21,627 bases of DNA from a virus: the IMG/VR virus record IMGVR_UViG_3300026484_000420, positions 1-21,627 of that record; one strand, 5' to 3'. Shown here piece after piece: positions 6,981 through 13,405 of the stretch. The translations under genes were made by a program, and so were the position numbers. The number at the start of each line of letters is the position of its first letter. Position 1 is the first letter of the stretch. The notes below the pieces were generated by a model that was not told where the DNA came from, made no database searches, and saw nothing but the letters and a program-made list of their open reading frames with translations.

Positions 6981-7173
6981 GTGTTACCCCTTTTTCTTTT
7001 TCAATCATTTCGAGCAACTCTTCAACTGTAAGATTTAAAGCAAGCGCCAATGGCTTAATGTATAAAGTCGGATATGACTTTCTTGTAATCCAATTTCTCA
7101 ATCTTTGTGGGGTTACTTCAATGTGTTTAGCAGTTCTAAACAACCCTTTTTGTTTAATAAGTTCTTCAATCAA
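6973..7173 (-). CDS. Cro-like repressor
   Basis: This 66-residue protein is a single helix-turn-helix domain, the first gene downstream of the leftward immunity promoter. The recognition region TPQRLRNWITRKSYPTLYI parallels KPQRLSNWFMRKSIPSEYL in the CI-like repressor, and the following LALNLTVEELLE parallels FLNTTVEALFD. The two proteins therefore very likely read the same operator, as Cro and CI do in lambda. It would favour lytic growth by shutting off the repressor promoter. It starts at ATG 7173, with a leader of about 20 bases to the promoter -10. Confidence 0.8.
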   Translation of the reverse strand: MIEELIKQKGLFRTAKHIEVTPQRLRNWITRKSYPTLYIKPLALALNLTVEELLEMIEKEKGVTHA

Positions 7174-7199
7174 TTTATCTCCTTTAAAAGGTTTTTACA

Positions 7200-7229
7200 A
7201 TTATACACGATATGTGTATTATAAGTCAA
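7200..7229 (-). promoter_or_regulatory. Leftward early promoter (PL-like) with operator O_L1
   Basis: On the minus strand the -35 is TTGACT (7224-7229), the spacer is 18 bp and the -10 is TATAAT (7200-7205). A 17-bp operator, ATACACGATATGTGTAT (7203-7219), with perfect ATACAC/GTGTAT arms fills the spacer and overlaps the -10. Bound repressor would block RNA polymerase. The 33 bp at 7200-7232 are repeated exactly, inverted, at 9951-9983. Confidence 0.88.
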
Positions 7230-7236
7230 GAGTGTT

Positions 7237-7268
7237 TTACACTTTTTGTGTATACACAATTTGTTAAC
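7237..7268. promoter_or_regulatory. Secondary operators O_L2 and O_L3
   Basis: TTACACTTTTTGTGTAT (7237-7253) keeps the 6-5-6 half-site layout with one change from the perfect operator. Its centre is 34 bp from that of O_L1. ATACACAATTTGTTAAC (7252-7268) has one good half-site and one poor one and lies just upstream of the repressor promoter. A 14-bp palindrome, TTGTGTATACACAA (7246-7259), spans their junction. Graded operator strength beside two divergent promoters is the lambda-switch arrangement. Confidence 0.72.
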
Positions 7269-7296
7269 ATTGTAGATAAATATGCCGATTTATAAT
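7269..7296 (+). promoter_or_regulatory. Repressor maintenance promoter (PRM-like)
   Basis: TATAAT at 7291-7296 lies 22 bases before the repressor ATG, with a weak -35 (ATTGTA, 7269-7274) at 16-bp spacing. It is divergent from the leftward early promoter and adjoins O_L3, so repressor or Cro occupancy would tune it. The AGGA before the ATG at 7318 is the ribosome binding site. Confidence 0.6.
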
Positions 7297-7317
7297 TAAC
7301 TTAAAAAAGGATTAAAG

Positions 7318-7914
7318 ATGGAAAGCGTTATTAATAAAATTGATAAATTATTAAAAGAGCAAGGCAAATCAAAAAAAGAGGTAGCGGATTATTTAGAAGT
7401 TAAACCGCAAAGATTAAGCAATTGGTTCATGAGAAAGAGCATTCCGAGTGAATATTTAATTGATATAGCTAAATTTTTAAATACAACTGTTGAAGCATTA
7501 TTTGATGAAACCGGCGAAATCCCCGTAACCCGTTATCTGCCTATTATCGGCGAAGCATCCTGTGGCGTTCCGACAAATCACTTTTATCAGGATACCGAAT
7601 ATGAAATGTATCCGGTTCCCGAGCATCTTTATAAAGAGGGGCGCTACTACGTCAAAGCCGTGGGCGATAGTATGCTGCCTAAAATTAAAGAAGGGGATAT
7701 TGTTCTATGCGACAAAGAAGCTTATATCGATAACGGCAGCATAGTGCATTATACGATAAATAATGAAGAAAGCGGGATTAAAAAAGTGATAATGGATGAG
7801 AAAGGAAACCCTGTAATGCTTATGCCTCTAAACGACAAATATCCGCCAGTAGCAATAAAAGACGGGGACGAAGTTAGAATGGCTAAATGTTTAGAAGTTA
7901 CGAGTAAACTGTGA
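7318..7914 (+). CDS. CI/LexA-type prophage repressor with S24 autocleavage domain
   Basis: This 198-residue protein is the master lysogeny repressor. Its N-terminal helix-turn-helix (KSKKEVADYLEVKPQRLSNW, 17-36) binds the operators at both early promoters. The C-terminal half is an S24 peptidase: cleavage-site region GEASCG (Cys82-Gly83), catalytic Ser118 in GDSMLPKIKEGDIVL, and general-base Lys155 or Lys156 in SGIKKV. RecA-stimulated self-cleavage after DNA damage would induce the phage. It is the first gene of a rightward lysogenic transcript and is followed nine bases later by a membrane protein gene. All key residues are present, so it should be functional. Confidence 0.93.
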   Translation: MESVINKIDKLLKEQGKSKKEVADYLEVKPQRLSNWFMRKSIPSEYLIDIAKFLNTTVEALFDETGEIPVTRYLPIIGEASCGVPTNHFYQDTEYEMYPVPEHLYKEGRYYVKAVGDSMLPKIKEGDIVLCDKEAYIDNGSIVHYTINNEESGIKKVIMDEKGNPVMLMPLNDKYPPVAIKDGDEVRMAKCLEVTSKL

Positions 7915-7922
7915 GGTGAAAT

Positions 7923-8813
7923 ATGAATGAAGAAAATTTATTTACTGAAAAATTAATAATTACGTCTGTAAACGATATAGATGAAACTATACAAAAAGTA
8001 TTGAGCGGTAAGAATGACTATTTTGAACTCAAAATTGATGAGCTTGAACCTATCGTTTTTAGATTTATAGGCGAACGTTTTAATAGAGAATTCGTCCCCA
8101 TAAAAACCGCCGAAATTTCAGCTGTTTATAAGATTAATTTTGTAAAATATTATAATAATATATTGCAGACAAAAGTCGATGAGGACTTATTGTATTTCAG
8201 GTACAAACCCGGAAGTTTTGAAGTGGATTTTCAACAATTTTTAGCTGCAATAATAGATAAAGGAATATCGAAAATGAGCGGAACGCAAATAACCTTAATT
8301 ATACTTTTTGCTATAGGTGCGTGGTTTGCAAAAGACGCTTATAGTGATTATTTGAACGCACAAAAAGCAAAATTTAATTCTGATGTTGCACTAAAAGCTA
8401 TTGAAGTATTAGAAAGAAATATAGAGCTTCAAAACGCAAAAAACAAACCAGTTAATAAAGCGCTCGAAATTATTAATGAAAGCGAAGAACTTGAATATGG
8501 GAATATTAAAGATAAAACTATTTACAAAAAGAATGATATTAGCAAATTTGAAACTTTAGAAGATGAACAAATAACATACGAAACAATTGAAGGTCAGTTT
8601 TTTGTTAAAGGGATGAAAGATATTGACGGTAAAAAATACATTACCCTTAAAAGAGGGAAAGAAGCTAAATTTGAAGCGGTAAGCAAATTAAGTAATAATA
8701 ATCGATTGTTTGAATCTTTTGAAACCGGGACGCCTATTAAATTGAAAATAAATATAGGAAAAGATTCAAAAGGAAAAATTGTAGAAGCTGATATATATGA
8801 AATTGTAGATTAA
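7923..8813 (+). CDS. Single-pass membrane protein co-transcribed with the repressor, unknown function
   Basis: This 296-residue protein starts nine bases after the repressor stop, with GAGGTG before the ATG. Residues 1-110 look like a soluble alpha/beta domain. About 119-136 (SGTQITLIILFAIGAWFA) is one membrane segment. Residues 137-200 are a charged helix, and the remainder (from about 215) is a beta-rich domain with many Lys/Glu. There is no catalytic motif and no family that I recognise. Because it is downstream of the repressor promoter, it should be expressed in lysogens. Such genes often block superinfection or act in abortive defence. That role is inference from position only. Confidence 0.72.
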   Translation: MNEENLFTEKLIITSVNDIDETIQKVLSGKNDYFELKIDELEPIVFRFIGERFNREFVPIKTAEISAVYKINFVKYYNNILQTKVDEDLLYFRYKPGSFEVDFQQFLAAIIDKGISKMSGTQITLIILFAIGAWFAKDAYSDYLNAQKAKFNSDVALKAIEVLERNIELQNAKNKPVNKALEIINESEELEYGNIKDKTIYKKNDISKFETLEDEQITYETIEGQFFVKGMKDIDGKKYITLKRGKEAKFEAVSKLSNNNRLFESFETGTPIKLKINIGKDSKGKIVEADIYEIVD

Positions 8814-9439
8814 AACCCGCACTTCTCTTTTATCTCTTTAACATCCACCAAAAATTCTTTTATTTTTCTTCTTCCGACCGCATTAGTATTCGGAACTAAA
8901 AAAGCCGGTGATTTTTGAAGTTTAGGAATGTAGATTATTTTAAACCAATATTTAGGTATTCCAACGCCATTTTTAATATATCCCTTGTTACCACATACTC
9001 CCGTAGTAACTTCTATTTTCCCGTATTTTATAGCTAAAATCCTTGTAAATTTTTCAATTTTAGCCCAAAGGCGCCTGTTTAACTGCGGTTTTTGCGGGGC
9101 GATATTAGACATTAGGAAAGTCTGCTTTTGTATTGCACGATTATAATCAAACGCCGCATTAGGTGCTAAATGTCCTCTGTCGTATCCTGTTCGGCTGTAA
9201 TCTTTGCTGTAACTTCTACATTTCGCAGGCAGATTATAATCAGGTCTAAACGTCAAATGTTTACGACTTAATTTTTTCTGAACTAAATCGCCTTTAAGAA
9301 TATAAGTAACCGCTAAAGGATGTTTGTATTTGCAGCTGTAACAAATATCAAATGCTTGTTTATGTAAAATTTCATCACATTTAAACTGCAAATCTATTGC
9401 GAATAGTAAAATCGGGAGTAAAAATAACAACTTTTTCAT
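8810..9439 (-). CDS. Exported DNA/RNA nonspecific endonuclease (DRGH nuclease)
   Basis: This 209-residue protein begins with a short signal peptide (MKKLLFLLPILLFAIDLQFK). Its core matches the NUC/Serratia nuclease family: YDRGHLAPNAAF with DRGH at 87-90 (His90 the general base), then FLMSNIAPQKPQLNRRLW with Asn112 and Asn121, of which one would hold the Mg ion. Six cysteines (21, 33, 36, 74, 149, 207) suggest disulfides in the periplasm or outside the cell. It would degrade DNA or RNA without sequence preference. It overlaps the Excalibur gene upstream by four bases (ATGA), and its end overlaps the end of the convergent membrane protein gene by four bases. Prophage carriage suggests lysogenic conversion, for example destroying incoming DNA; this is inference. 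Confidence 0.86.
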   Translation of the reverse strand: MKKLLFLLPILLFAIDLQFKCDEILHKQAFDICYSCKYKHPLAVTYILKGDLVQKKLSRKHLTFRPDYNLPAKCRSYSKDYSRTGYDRGHLAPNAAFDYNRAIQKQTFLMSNIAPQKPQLNRRLWAKIEKFTRILAIKYGKIEVTTGVCGNKGYIKNGVGIPKYWFKIIYIPKLQKSPAFLVPNTNAVGRRKIKEFLVDVKEIKEKCGF

Positions 9440-9882
9440 TTACATAAACTTTCACAAGGGATACCGTCTTTATCTCTATCGAGGCTTTTAATTCCACATT
9501 TATTTAAATAGAAATAAGCTTCATCGCAAGAAGACATTTGAGAGCAATATTTCTTTTCTCCACATTTGTATTGTTTGTTATTTCGTTTTATTTTTTTTCG
9601 TTTATTATAAACTTTATAATCGTTAAAAGCTTTACTTTTATAACGAGTAAAAACTGTTTTATTATAAGAAGGGTTATAACTATTTATATTACTATTGTCT
9701 GAACGAAAATTAACACAATAGCATTCTTTTTGCCTCTCTCCACTTATTTCTAAAACCCCAAAACATTTATAAGAAACGTTTAAATTCTTATCATAGCAAA
9801 TAAAATTATTTTCTTTCTGCGTGCATATTGGTTTAGCAAACAAATAAACCACAAAACAAAGATAAATAATAATTTTTTTCAT
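9436..9882 (-). CDS. Exported Cys-rich protein with C-terminal Excalibur calcium-binding motif
   Basis: The start is taken as ATG 9882 because AAGGAG lies six bases upstream and the product then opens with a signal peptide (MKKIIIYLCFVVYLFAKPIC). A longer frame to 9969 would run into the operator. The 148-residue protein has about a dozen cysteines, a basic middle, and ends with DRDKDGIPCESLC (135-147), the DxDxDGxxCE loop of Excalibur domains. These bind calcium and often accompany secreted nucleases. Its stop overlaps the start of the nuclease gene, so the pair is made together. It may stabilise or activate the nuclease in the periplasm; that is inference. Confidence 0.78.
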   Translation of the reverse strand: MKKIIIYLCFVVYLFAKPICTQKENNFICYDKNLNVSYKCFGVLEISGERQKECYCVNFRSDNSNINSYNPSYNKTVFTRYKSKAFNDYKVYNKRKKIKRNNKQYKCGEKKYCSQMSSCDEAYFYLNKCGIKSLDRDKDGIPCESLCK

Positions 9883-9929
9883 CCCTTTCTCCTTTTTTAT
9901 CTCTTTTTTAACATTGTATCTAAAACAAA

Positions 9930-9946
9930 TTTCACAATTTGTGTAT
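9930..9946. promoter_or_regulatory. Secondary operator O_R2
   Basis: TTTCACAATTTGTGTAT keeps the 6-5-6 operator layout with one perfect half-site (GTGTAT) and two changes in the other. Its centre is 34 bp from O_R1, exactly the O_L1 to O_L2 distance, which suggests cooperative repressor binding. It also lies upstream of the leftward Excalibur/nuclease pair. Confidence 0.65.
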
Positions 9947-9953
9947 TTTTCTC

Positions 9954-9983
9954 TTGACTTATAATACACATATCGTGTATAAT
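9954..9983 (+). promoter_or_regulatory. Rightward early promoter (PR-like) with operator O_R1
   Basis: TTGACT (9954-9959), an 18-bp spacer and TATAAT (9978-9983) form a strong sigma-70 promoter. The spacer carries the perfect operator ATACACATATCGTGTAT (9964-9980). It is an exact inverted copy of the promoter at 7200-7232 over 33 bp. Transcription would pass through the structured leader into the recombination genes. Confidence 0.88.
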
Positions 9984-9991
9984 AGCACTAA

Positions 9992-10014
9992 CAAAACATC
10001 AAAACGATGTTTTG
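9992..10014 (+). other. Hairpin at the start of the rightward early transcript
   Basis: CAAAACATC (9992-10000) pairs perfectly with GATGTTTTG (10006-10014) around a five-base loop. It starts about where the PR-like transcript should begin. No T-run follows, so it is not a terminator. It may protect the 5' end or serve as a protein site. Confidence 0.5.
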
Positions 10015-10061
10015 AGATAGTTGAAAATATAATGTTAAGTGAGGGAGGCGAAAGGTGAGAT

Positions 10062-10226
10062 ATGACAAATACCGAAGTAGCTAATGCTTTAAAGAATTAT
10101 CTTTGTCGTCGTCTTGCTGAGTTAAATCAAGTTCAAGAGCGTCAGCAATCGAAGAAACCCATTGCTTTTTTTCATCTTCCGAGAAAGGTATACCTTTTAT
10201 TTCAAAAGCTTTTTCAATTGAAGTAA
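10062..10226 (+). CDS. Small early phage protein (54 aa), overlaps an antisense ORF
   Basis: ATG 10062 follows AAAGGTGAGAT, a fair ribosome binding site. The product begins MTNTEVANALKNYLCRRLAE and ends Lys/Phe-rich (KLFQLK). The first half looks like a normal helical phage protein; the second half looks less protein-like. It would be the first gene of the rightward early transcript. A 56-residue ORF occupies almost the same bases on the other strand, so at most one may be real. Confidence 0.4.
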   Translation: MTNTEVANALKNYLCRRLAELNQVQERQQSKKPIAFFHLPRKVYLLFQKLFQLK

Positions 10227-10251
10227 AAATTAATTCAAACATTTTATCCAT
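10081..10251 (-). CDS. Small acidic phage protein (56 aa), antisense to the early right transcript
   Basis: ATG 10251 has AAGGAG five bases upstream, better than its opposing rival. The product (MDKMFELIFTSIEKAFEIKG, then IPFSEDEKKQWVSSIADALE and an Asp-rich tail) is a plausible compact helical protein. The right arm of the inverted repeat supplies a TATAAT that could be its promoter. Transcription would run against the PR-like transcript, so it could also regulate by antisense. Function is unknown. Confidence 0.5.
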   Translation of the reverse strand: MDKMFELIFTSIEKAFEIKGIPFSEDEKKQWVSSIADALELDLTQQDDDKDNSLKH

Positions 10252-10313
10252 AAGCACTCCTTAATAAATTTCCTCCCTCACTTAACATTATACCAAGCTC
10301 TTTGAAAACCCAG

Positions 10314-10435
10314 CCCCCGCCGAGCCACGGGGGTGATAAGTTAAACCGACCGAGGCAGGGTTAAAGGTCGGTCGTAACCGCTTTGTGCGAGGGCAGTTTT
10401 TTTCGGCACTCCTTTTCTGCTCTCACACAAGGCGG
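10314..10435 (+). ncRNA. Structured GC-rich early leader with three hairpins (novel RNA candidate)
   Basis: Three stems lie in order in an otherwise AT-rich phage. CCCCCG/CGGGGG (10314-10319 with 10328-10333). ACCGACC/GGTCGGT (10345-10351 with 10366-10372). A 19-position stem pairs CCGCTTTGTGCGAGGGCAG (10378-10396) with CTGCTCTCACACAAGGCGG (10417-10435), with two G-U pairs and one mismatch around a T-rich loop. No convincing ORF covers it. It precedes the first recombination-operon gene, so it may act as an antitermination (put-like) element, a regulatory leader or a small RNA. I do not recognise a named RNA family. Confidence 0.6.
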
Positions 10436-10462
10436 CTGCCTTAATAAAAAAAAGGAGACAAA

Positions 10463-10606
10463 ATGAAACTGATACTTGAAATTGAAGCACCGGAATATTT
10501 AAAAGTAAAAGATTATGCAAGATTGAAAAGTTTTATCGAATTTTTAGGGCTTAAGATAAAACGATTCACAACGGTGCAAAACTACAAATTTAAAATAATT
10601 GCGTAA
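10463..10606 (+). CDS. Small phage protein (47 aa), first gene after the structured leader
   Basis: ATG 10463 has a strong AAAGGAG upstream (10451-10457). The product MKLILEIEAPEYLKVKDYAR continues to FKIIA and looks like a small beta-alpha-beta fold. It has no recognised motif. It is 11 bases from the next small gene and in line with the recombination operon. Confidence 0.6.
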   Translation: MKLILEIEAPEYLKVKDYARLKSFIEFLGLKIKRFTTVQNYKFKIIA

Positions 10607-10617
10607 AGGAAATAAAA

Positions 10618-10770
10618 ATGATTGAATCGATTATTTTAGGCTGTGCGGTAATACTTCCGTATGCAATATTAAAAGCGTTTGAAATAGCGCAGAGAAAGAA
10701 AAACAAAAAGTGGACGGATGAAGACGCTGACGTTGTGGATAATTGGAAGTTTCCGAGTAATTATATGTAA
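10618..10770 (+). CDS. Small membrane protein (50 aa)
   Basis: The frame starts at ATG 10618 after AAAGGAAATAAAA. The first 20 residues (MIESIILGCAVILPYAILKA) form one hydrophobic membrane segment. A basic patch (RKKNKK) and an acidic/aromatic tail (WTDEDADVVDNWKFPSNYM) follow. It may insert with the tail in the cytoplasm. The family is unknown. Confidence 0.58.
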   Translation: MIESIILGCAVILPYAILKAFEIAQRKKNKKWTDEDADVVDNWKFPSNYM

Positions 10771-10779
10771 AGGACGGCT

Positions 10780-11037
10780 ATGAGGTTTAATGAAAATGCT
10801 TACAGGCTTATAGCAGATAATCCCGGTCTGAATTATGCGCAGTTTAGACAATTAACCGGGCTATCAAGGGCAACATTTGCAAAATACAAAAGCGAGGCTA
10901 ATGTTGCTGCAAAAGCTGGAGAGGACATAAGTTTAAGGTTTAGATTAAAACAAAAATTAATTATAGATATGAAACAGACAATGAAAGAAAAACACGGGTA
11001 TGCAAATCTGAAGCATACGCCGTTTGAAAGGGGTTAA
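10780..11037 (+). CDS. Small helix-turn-helix protein
   Basis: This 85-residue protein starts at ATG 10780 after AAAGGACGGCT. Residues about 6-40 (AYRLIADNPGLNYAQFRQLT, then GLSRATFAKYKSE) read as a helix-turn-helix. A basic helical tail follows. It is likely a DNA-binding early regulator of the recombination operon. The stop lies right at the start of the next gene. Confidence 0.62.
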   Translation: MRFNENAYRLIADNPGLNYAQFRQLTGLSRATFAKYKSEANVAAKAGEDISLRFRLKQKLIIDMKQTMKEKHGYANLKHTPFERG

Positions 11038-11038
11038 A

Positions 11039-12253
11039 ATGAATAACAAAGAAATTATAACACAATTCGGGTCTCTCGTAAACTACAAAGACCCGGCGGA
11101 ATTTTGGGAAGCAATAAAAACCCAAAACAAAGCCAAAAAATGGACTATAACGCCCGTTAAAATAGAGTTTAAAGACGGACAGATTGTGGAGAACAGCGGA
11201 CAAGTGAAGCAATTGGTTGAACTTATGCAAAGCTGGGCTAATGACTTAATAACAAACGCAAAAGATGTAGATGAGCTTGAAAAAGCCACTGAAATTGTAA
11301 GAGAAGTTTACGTTTGGTTTAGCGGCTCCCGTAAGCAGTTAACAAAGCCGCTCGATGAGATGAAAAAGAATTTCACAAGTCTTGAAAACGAAATTAAACA
11401 AATCGGCATTACGTTTAAAGAAAAAAAAGAGACCCTTTTAGAGGAAGAATACAAGCAAAAAGCATTGGCGCTATATACAAGGATACAAAGATACCTTGAA
11501 GAGATTAAAAAAGAGCATAATGTAACAATAGAAGTATCACTCTTTAAAGATTTTGTCGAACGTAAAAAGAAAACAAATATCTTTACAAGCAAAAAAGAGC
11601 TTACTAAAAAAATCGATGATGAAATAAAAGCAAAAATTAACGAAATTTTAGAACCGATTTTGAAAGAGAGAGAAGCACAAAAATTGAAAGAGCAGGATTT
11701 GCAAAAATTAACTCTTGATTTGCAAGATATTAATACAAACGCCTTATTCGTTGAAGAACTTGAAGCAGCAAAAGAAAAATTAACACAACTACTTAACACA
11801 GTTGATATGCGTTATCCAAACGCCGTAAACGAGGCAGGGGCACAGCTTAACGCAAACATCCGCCTTGTAGAAGCAAACATCAAACGCTTACAAGCCGAAG
11901 CCGAAAAAGAGGCATTAAGAAAAGCCGAAGAGGAACGAAAAGCGGCGGAGGCTAAAAAGCAAGAGGAAATAAAAAAAAGAGCCGAAGAAATACAAAAAGC
12001 GCAGCAGGAAGTGGCTAATGCAGAAAATGCACAAACCACAGAGGATAGTTCCAAAATGGAACATACCACCACTAAATACATAATCCCACCACTTAAAGAA
12101 ACGGAACATACTTCTAAATACAAAATTCCGCTTAGAGAAATAGAGGTTATAGCGGCGGTTGAAATCAAAGCGGCTAGTGAAGATGAAGCAAAAGAAAAAG
12201 CAATCGAAATGTTTAAGCAACAGTTGCAATTTATAGAGCTTGAAAGGGTTTGA
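11039..12253 (+). CDS. DUF1351-like phage coiled-coil protein
   Basis: This 404-residue protein is read from ATG 11039, which has GAAAGGGG five bases upstream; a TTG at 11024 would add five residues. The sequence is largely coiled coil. Its N-terminal half (LEKATEIVREVYVWFSGSRK, then QLTKPLDEMKKNFTSLENEI) matches the DUF1351 style found next to phage RecT and exonuclease genes. A long Ala/Glu/Lys-rich helix (about 275-325) leads to a small C-terminal domain (IEVIAAVEIKAASEDEAKEKA, about 370-390). Genes of this kind may support recombination, but the biochemical role is not established. It comes directly upstream of recT, with one small gene between. Confidence 0.72.
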   Translation: MNNKEIITQFGSLVNYKDPAEFWEAIKTQNKAKKWTITPVKIEFKDGQIVENSGQVKQLVELMQSWANDLITNAKDVDELEKATEIVREVYVWFSGSRKQLTKPLDEMKKNFTSLENEIKQIGITFKEKKETLLEEEYKQKALALYTRIQRYLEEIKKEHNVTIEVSLFKDFVERKKKTNIFTSKKELTKKIDDEIKAKINEILEPILKEREAQKLKEQDLQKLTLDLQDINTNALFVEELEAAKEKLTQLLNTVDMRYPNAVNEAGAQLNANIRLVEANIKRLQAEAEKEALRKAEEERKAAEAKKQEEIKKRAEEIQKAQQEVANAENAQTTEDSSKMEHTTTKYIIPPLKETEHTSKYKIPLREIEVIAAVEIKAASEDEAKEKAIEMFKQQLQFIELERV

Positions 12254-12254
12254 G

Positions 12255-12437
12255 ATGTATATTCAATATAAGCAACTAAAAAACGAACTTGAAGAGACTA
12301 TCGATAGAGTTTATCCAGACGTTGATGCAGAAGAATTAACGTCAATTTTTATAGAGTTGTTAAGAGATAAACTAAAATTTAAACACTTTGACAAAGTTAT
12401 ACAACACATAAAAGAATCAACAAAGGAGACAAAATGA
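12255..12437 (+). CDS. Small acidic phage protein (60 aa)
   Basis: The start is ATG 12255, one base after the preceding stop, with GAAAGGG upstream. The product (MYIQYKQLKNELEETIDRVY onward, with DAEELTSIFIELLRDKLKF) is a two- to three-helix protein without a known motif. It overlaps the recT start by four bases (ATGA), so it is translated with recT. It may be a recombinase accessory factor. Confidence 0.6.
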   Translation: MYIQYKQLKNELEETIDRVYPDVDAEELTSIFIELLRDKLKFKHFDKVIQHIKESTKETK

Positions 12438-13405
12438 GCACAGTAAGAGAACAACAAGCAGTAACTATTATAAAACAAAAACTACCGCAACTAAAAGTCC
12501 TTGCGGGTGATGAAAGGAAAGCGAGTGTTTATGCAAGCACTTTAAAACAATTAGCGCTAAATCCAAACCTTAAAAACGTAAATGTAGAGACAGTTCTTGG
12601 AACGGCGTTTGAAATAGTCCAGGCGGGATTAAACCCAAACCCGCTATTTGGTCAGGCTTATGTAGTGCCTTACAAAGGTAAAGCGCAACTTCAAATCGGC
12701 TACAAAGGCTGGATAAGCGTAGGATACAGAAACGGTTGGAAATTCAGAGCCGTAGCGGTTTACGATGTGGATCACTTCAAAATCAGATTCAACGGGCTTA
12801 ATGATGAAATAGACTTTGAGCCGAATTATGACGAAAGAAGCGAGGAAGACGGAGCGTGGGTATATAAACATCTAAAAGGCGTAATTGTCTATGCGGCTGA
12901 TAAAGACGGGAATATTTTCTCAGAATTTGTGCCTTTCAAAAAACTTGAAAAATTAAGACTTAAAAGTCCAAATCAAAGAGCAGGGAGCTTACAGCATATT
13001 TGGCTTGAATGGGCGGAAGAGATGTATAAGGCAAAAGCTCTTAAATATGTAATTACAAGACTTCCTATAACCGAACAGATTATGGAGCTTGCGGTAAAAG
13101 AAGACGAAGTTTTTAGAGAAGAAAGCAACGGTGAAGCAACGGTGAAGCAACAACCAACTACCACTCAAACAATCGACCCGCTTTCACTTACAAACCCGAA
13201 AGAACAAGAAGAAATCCAGGCAGCGGAAGTTATGCCGGAAACTGAAAAAATTTCACCTATAAGCTTTGCAAGATTATATAAATCGTTAAGCAAAGAGCAA
13301 AGCGTAAAATATTTAGAATATACACAAAGTGTAAATCTTGCAGAGCTAAGCGAAGAAGAGCTTGCAAATTTTTATAAAGAGGTAAAAGAGTATGTGGGAG
13401 CTTAA
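12434..13405 (+). CDS. recT: RecT single-strand annealing recombinase
   Basis: This 323-residue protein anneals complementary single strands and drives phage homologous recombination. The core is family-typical: VLGTAFEIVQAGLNPNPLFG (about 55-74), QAYVVPYKGKAQLQIGYKGW (75-94), a central block with AWVYKHLKGVIVYAADKDGN, and RAGSLQHIWLEWAEEMYKAK, followed by ALKYVITRLPI. A Gln/Thr-rich linker and a C-terminal helical tail follow, likely for protein contact. It overlaps the exonuclease gene by 14 bases, the usual RecE/RecT pairing. AAAGGAG precedes the ATG. Confidence 0.94.
   Translation: MSTVREQQAVTIIKQKLPQLKVLAGDERKASVYASTLKQLALNPNLKNVNVETVLGTAFEIVQAGLNPNPLFGQAYVVPYKGKAQLQIGYKGWISVGYRNGWKFRAVAVYDVDHFKIRFNGLNDEIDFEPNYDERSEEDGAWVYKHLKGVIVYAADKDGNIFSEFVPFKKLEKLRLKSPNQRAGSLQHIWLEWAEEMYKAKALKYVITRLPITEQIMELAVKEDEVFREESNGEATVKQQPTTTQTIDPLSLTNPKEQEEIQAAEVMPETEKISPISFARLYKSLSKEQSVKYLEYTQSVNLAELSEEELANFYKEVKEYVGA

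Larger units (their letters stand above)
10028..10292. repeat. 265-bp segment bounded by 21-bp perfect inverted repeats
   Basis: The 21 bases at 10028-10048 are the exact reverse complement of 10272-10292. Each arm begins TATAAT and ends GAGGGAGG, so each could be a -10 element plus a leader with a ribosome-binding sequence, pointing inward. An RNA crossing both arms would close a 21-bp stem around a 223-base loop. Two small ORFs with good ribosome binding sites lie inside on opposite strands and overlap. No target-site duplication is visible, so a miniature transposon is not favoured. Confidence 0.8.

Noticed and set aside
9883-9969. Longer version of the Excalibur protein starting at 9969
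   Set aside because: The extra 29 residues would be coded by operator and promoter DNA, and they precede a clear signal peptide that has its own AAGGAG and ATG at 9882.
10028-10292. Miniature inverted-repeat transposon
   Set aside because: The inverted repeats are perfect, but no target duplication flanks them and the arms contain promoter and ribosome-binding sequences that suggest regulation instead.
11083-12229. Long minus-strand frames opposite the DUF1351-like gene
   Set aside because: They are Ser/Phe/Cys-rich, have no ribosome binding sites, and mirror the Lys/Glu-rich codons of the real gene on the other strand.
13319-13335. Operator-like ATACACAAAGTGTAA inside recT
   Set aside because: The half-sites are three rather than five bases apart, and it lies inside a well-conserved coding sequence with no promoter.
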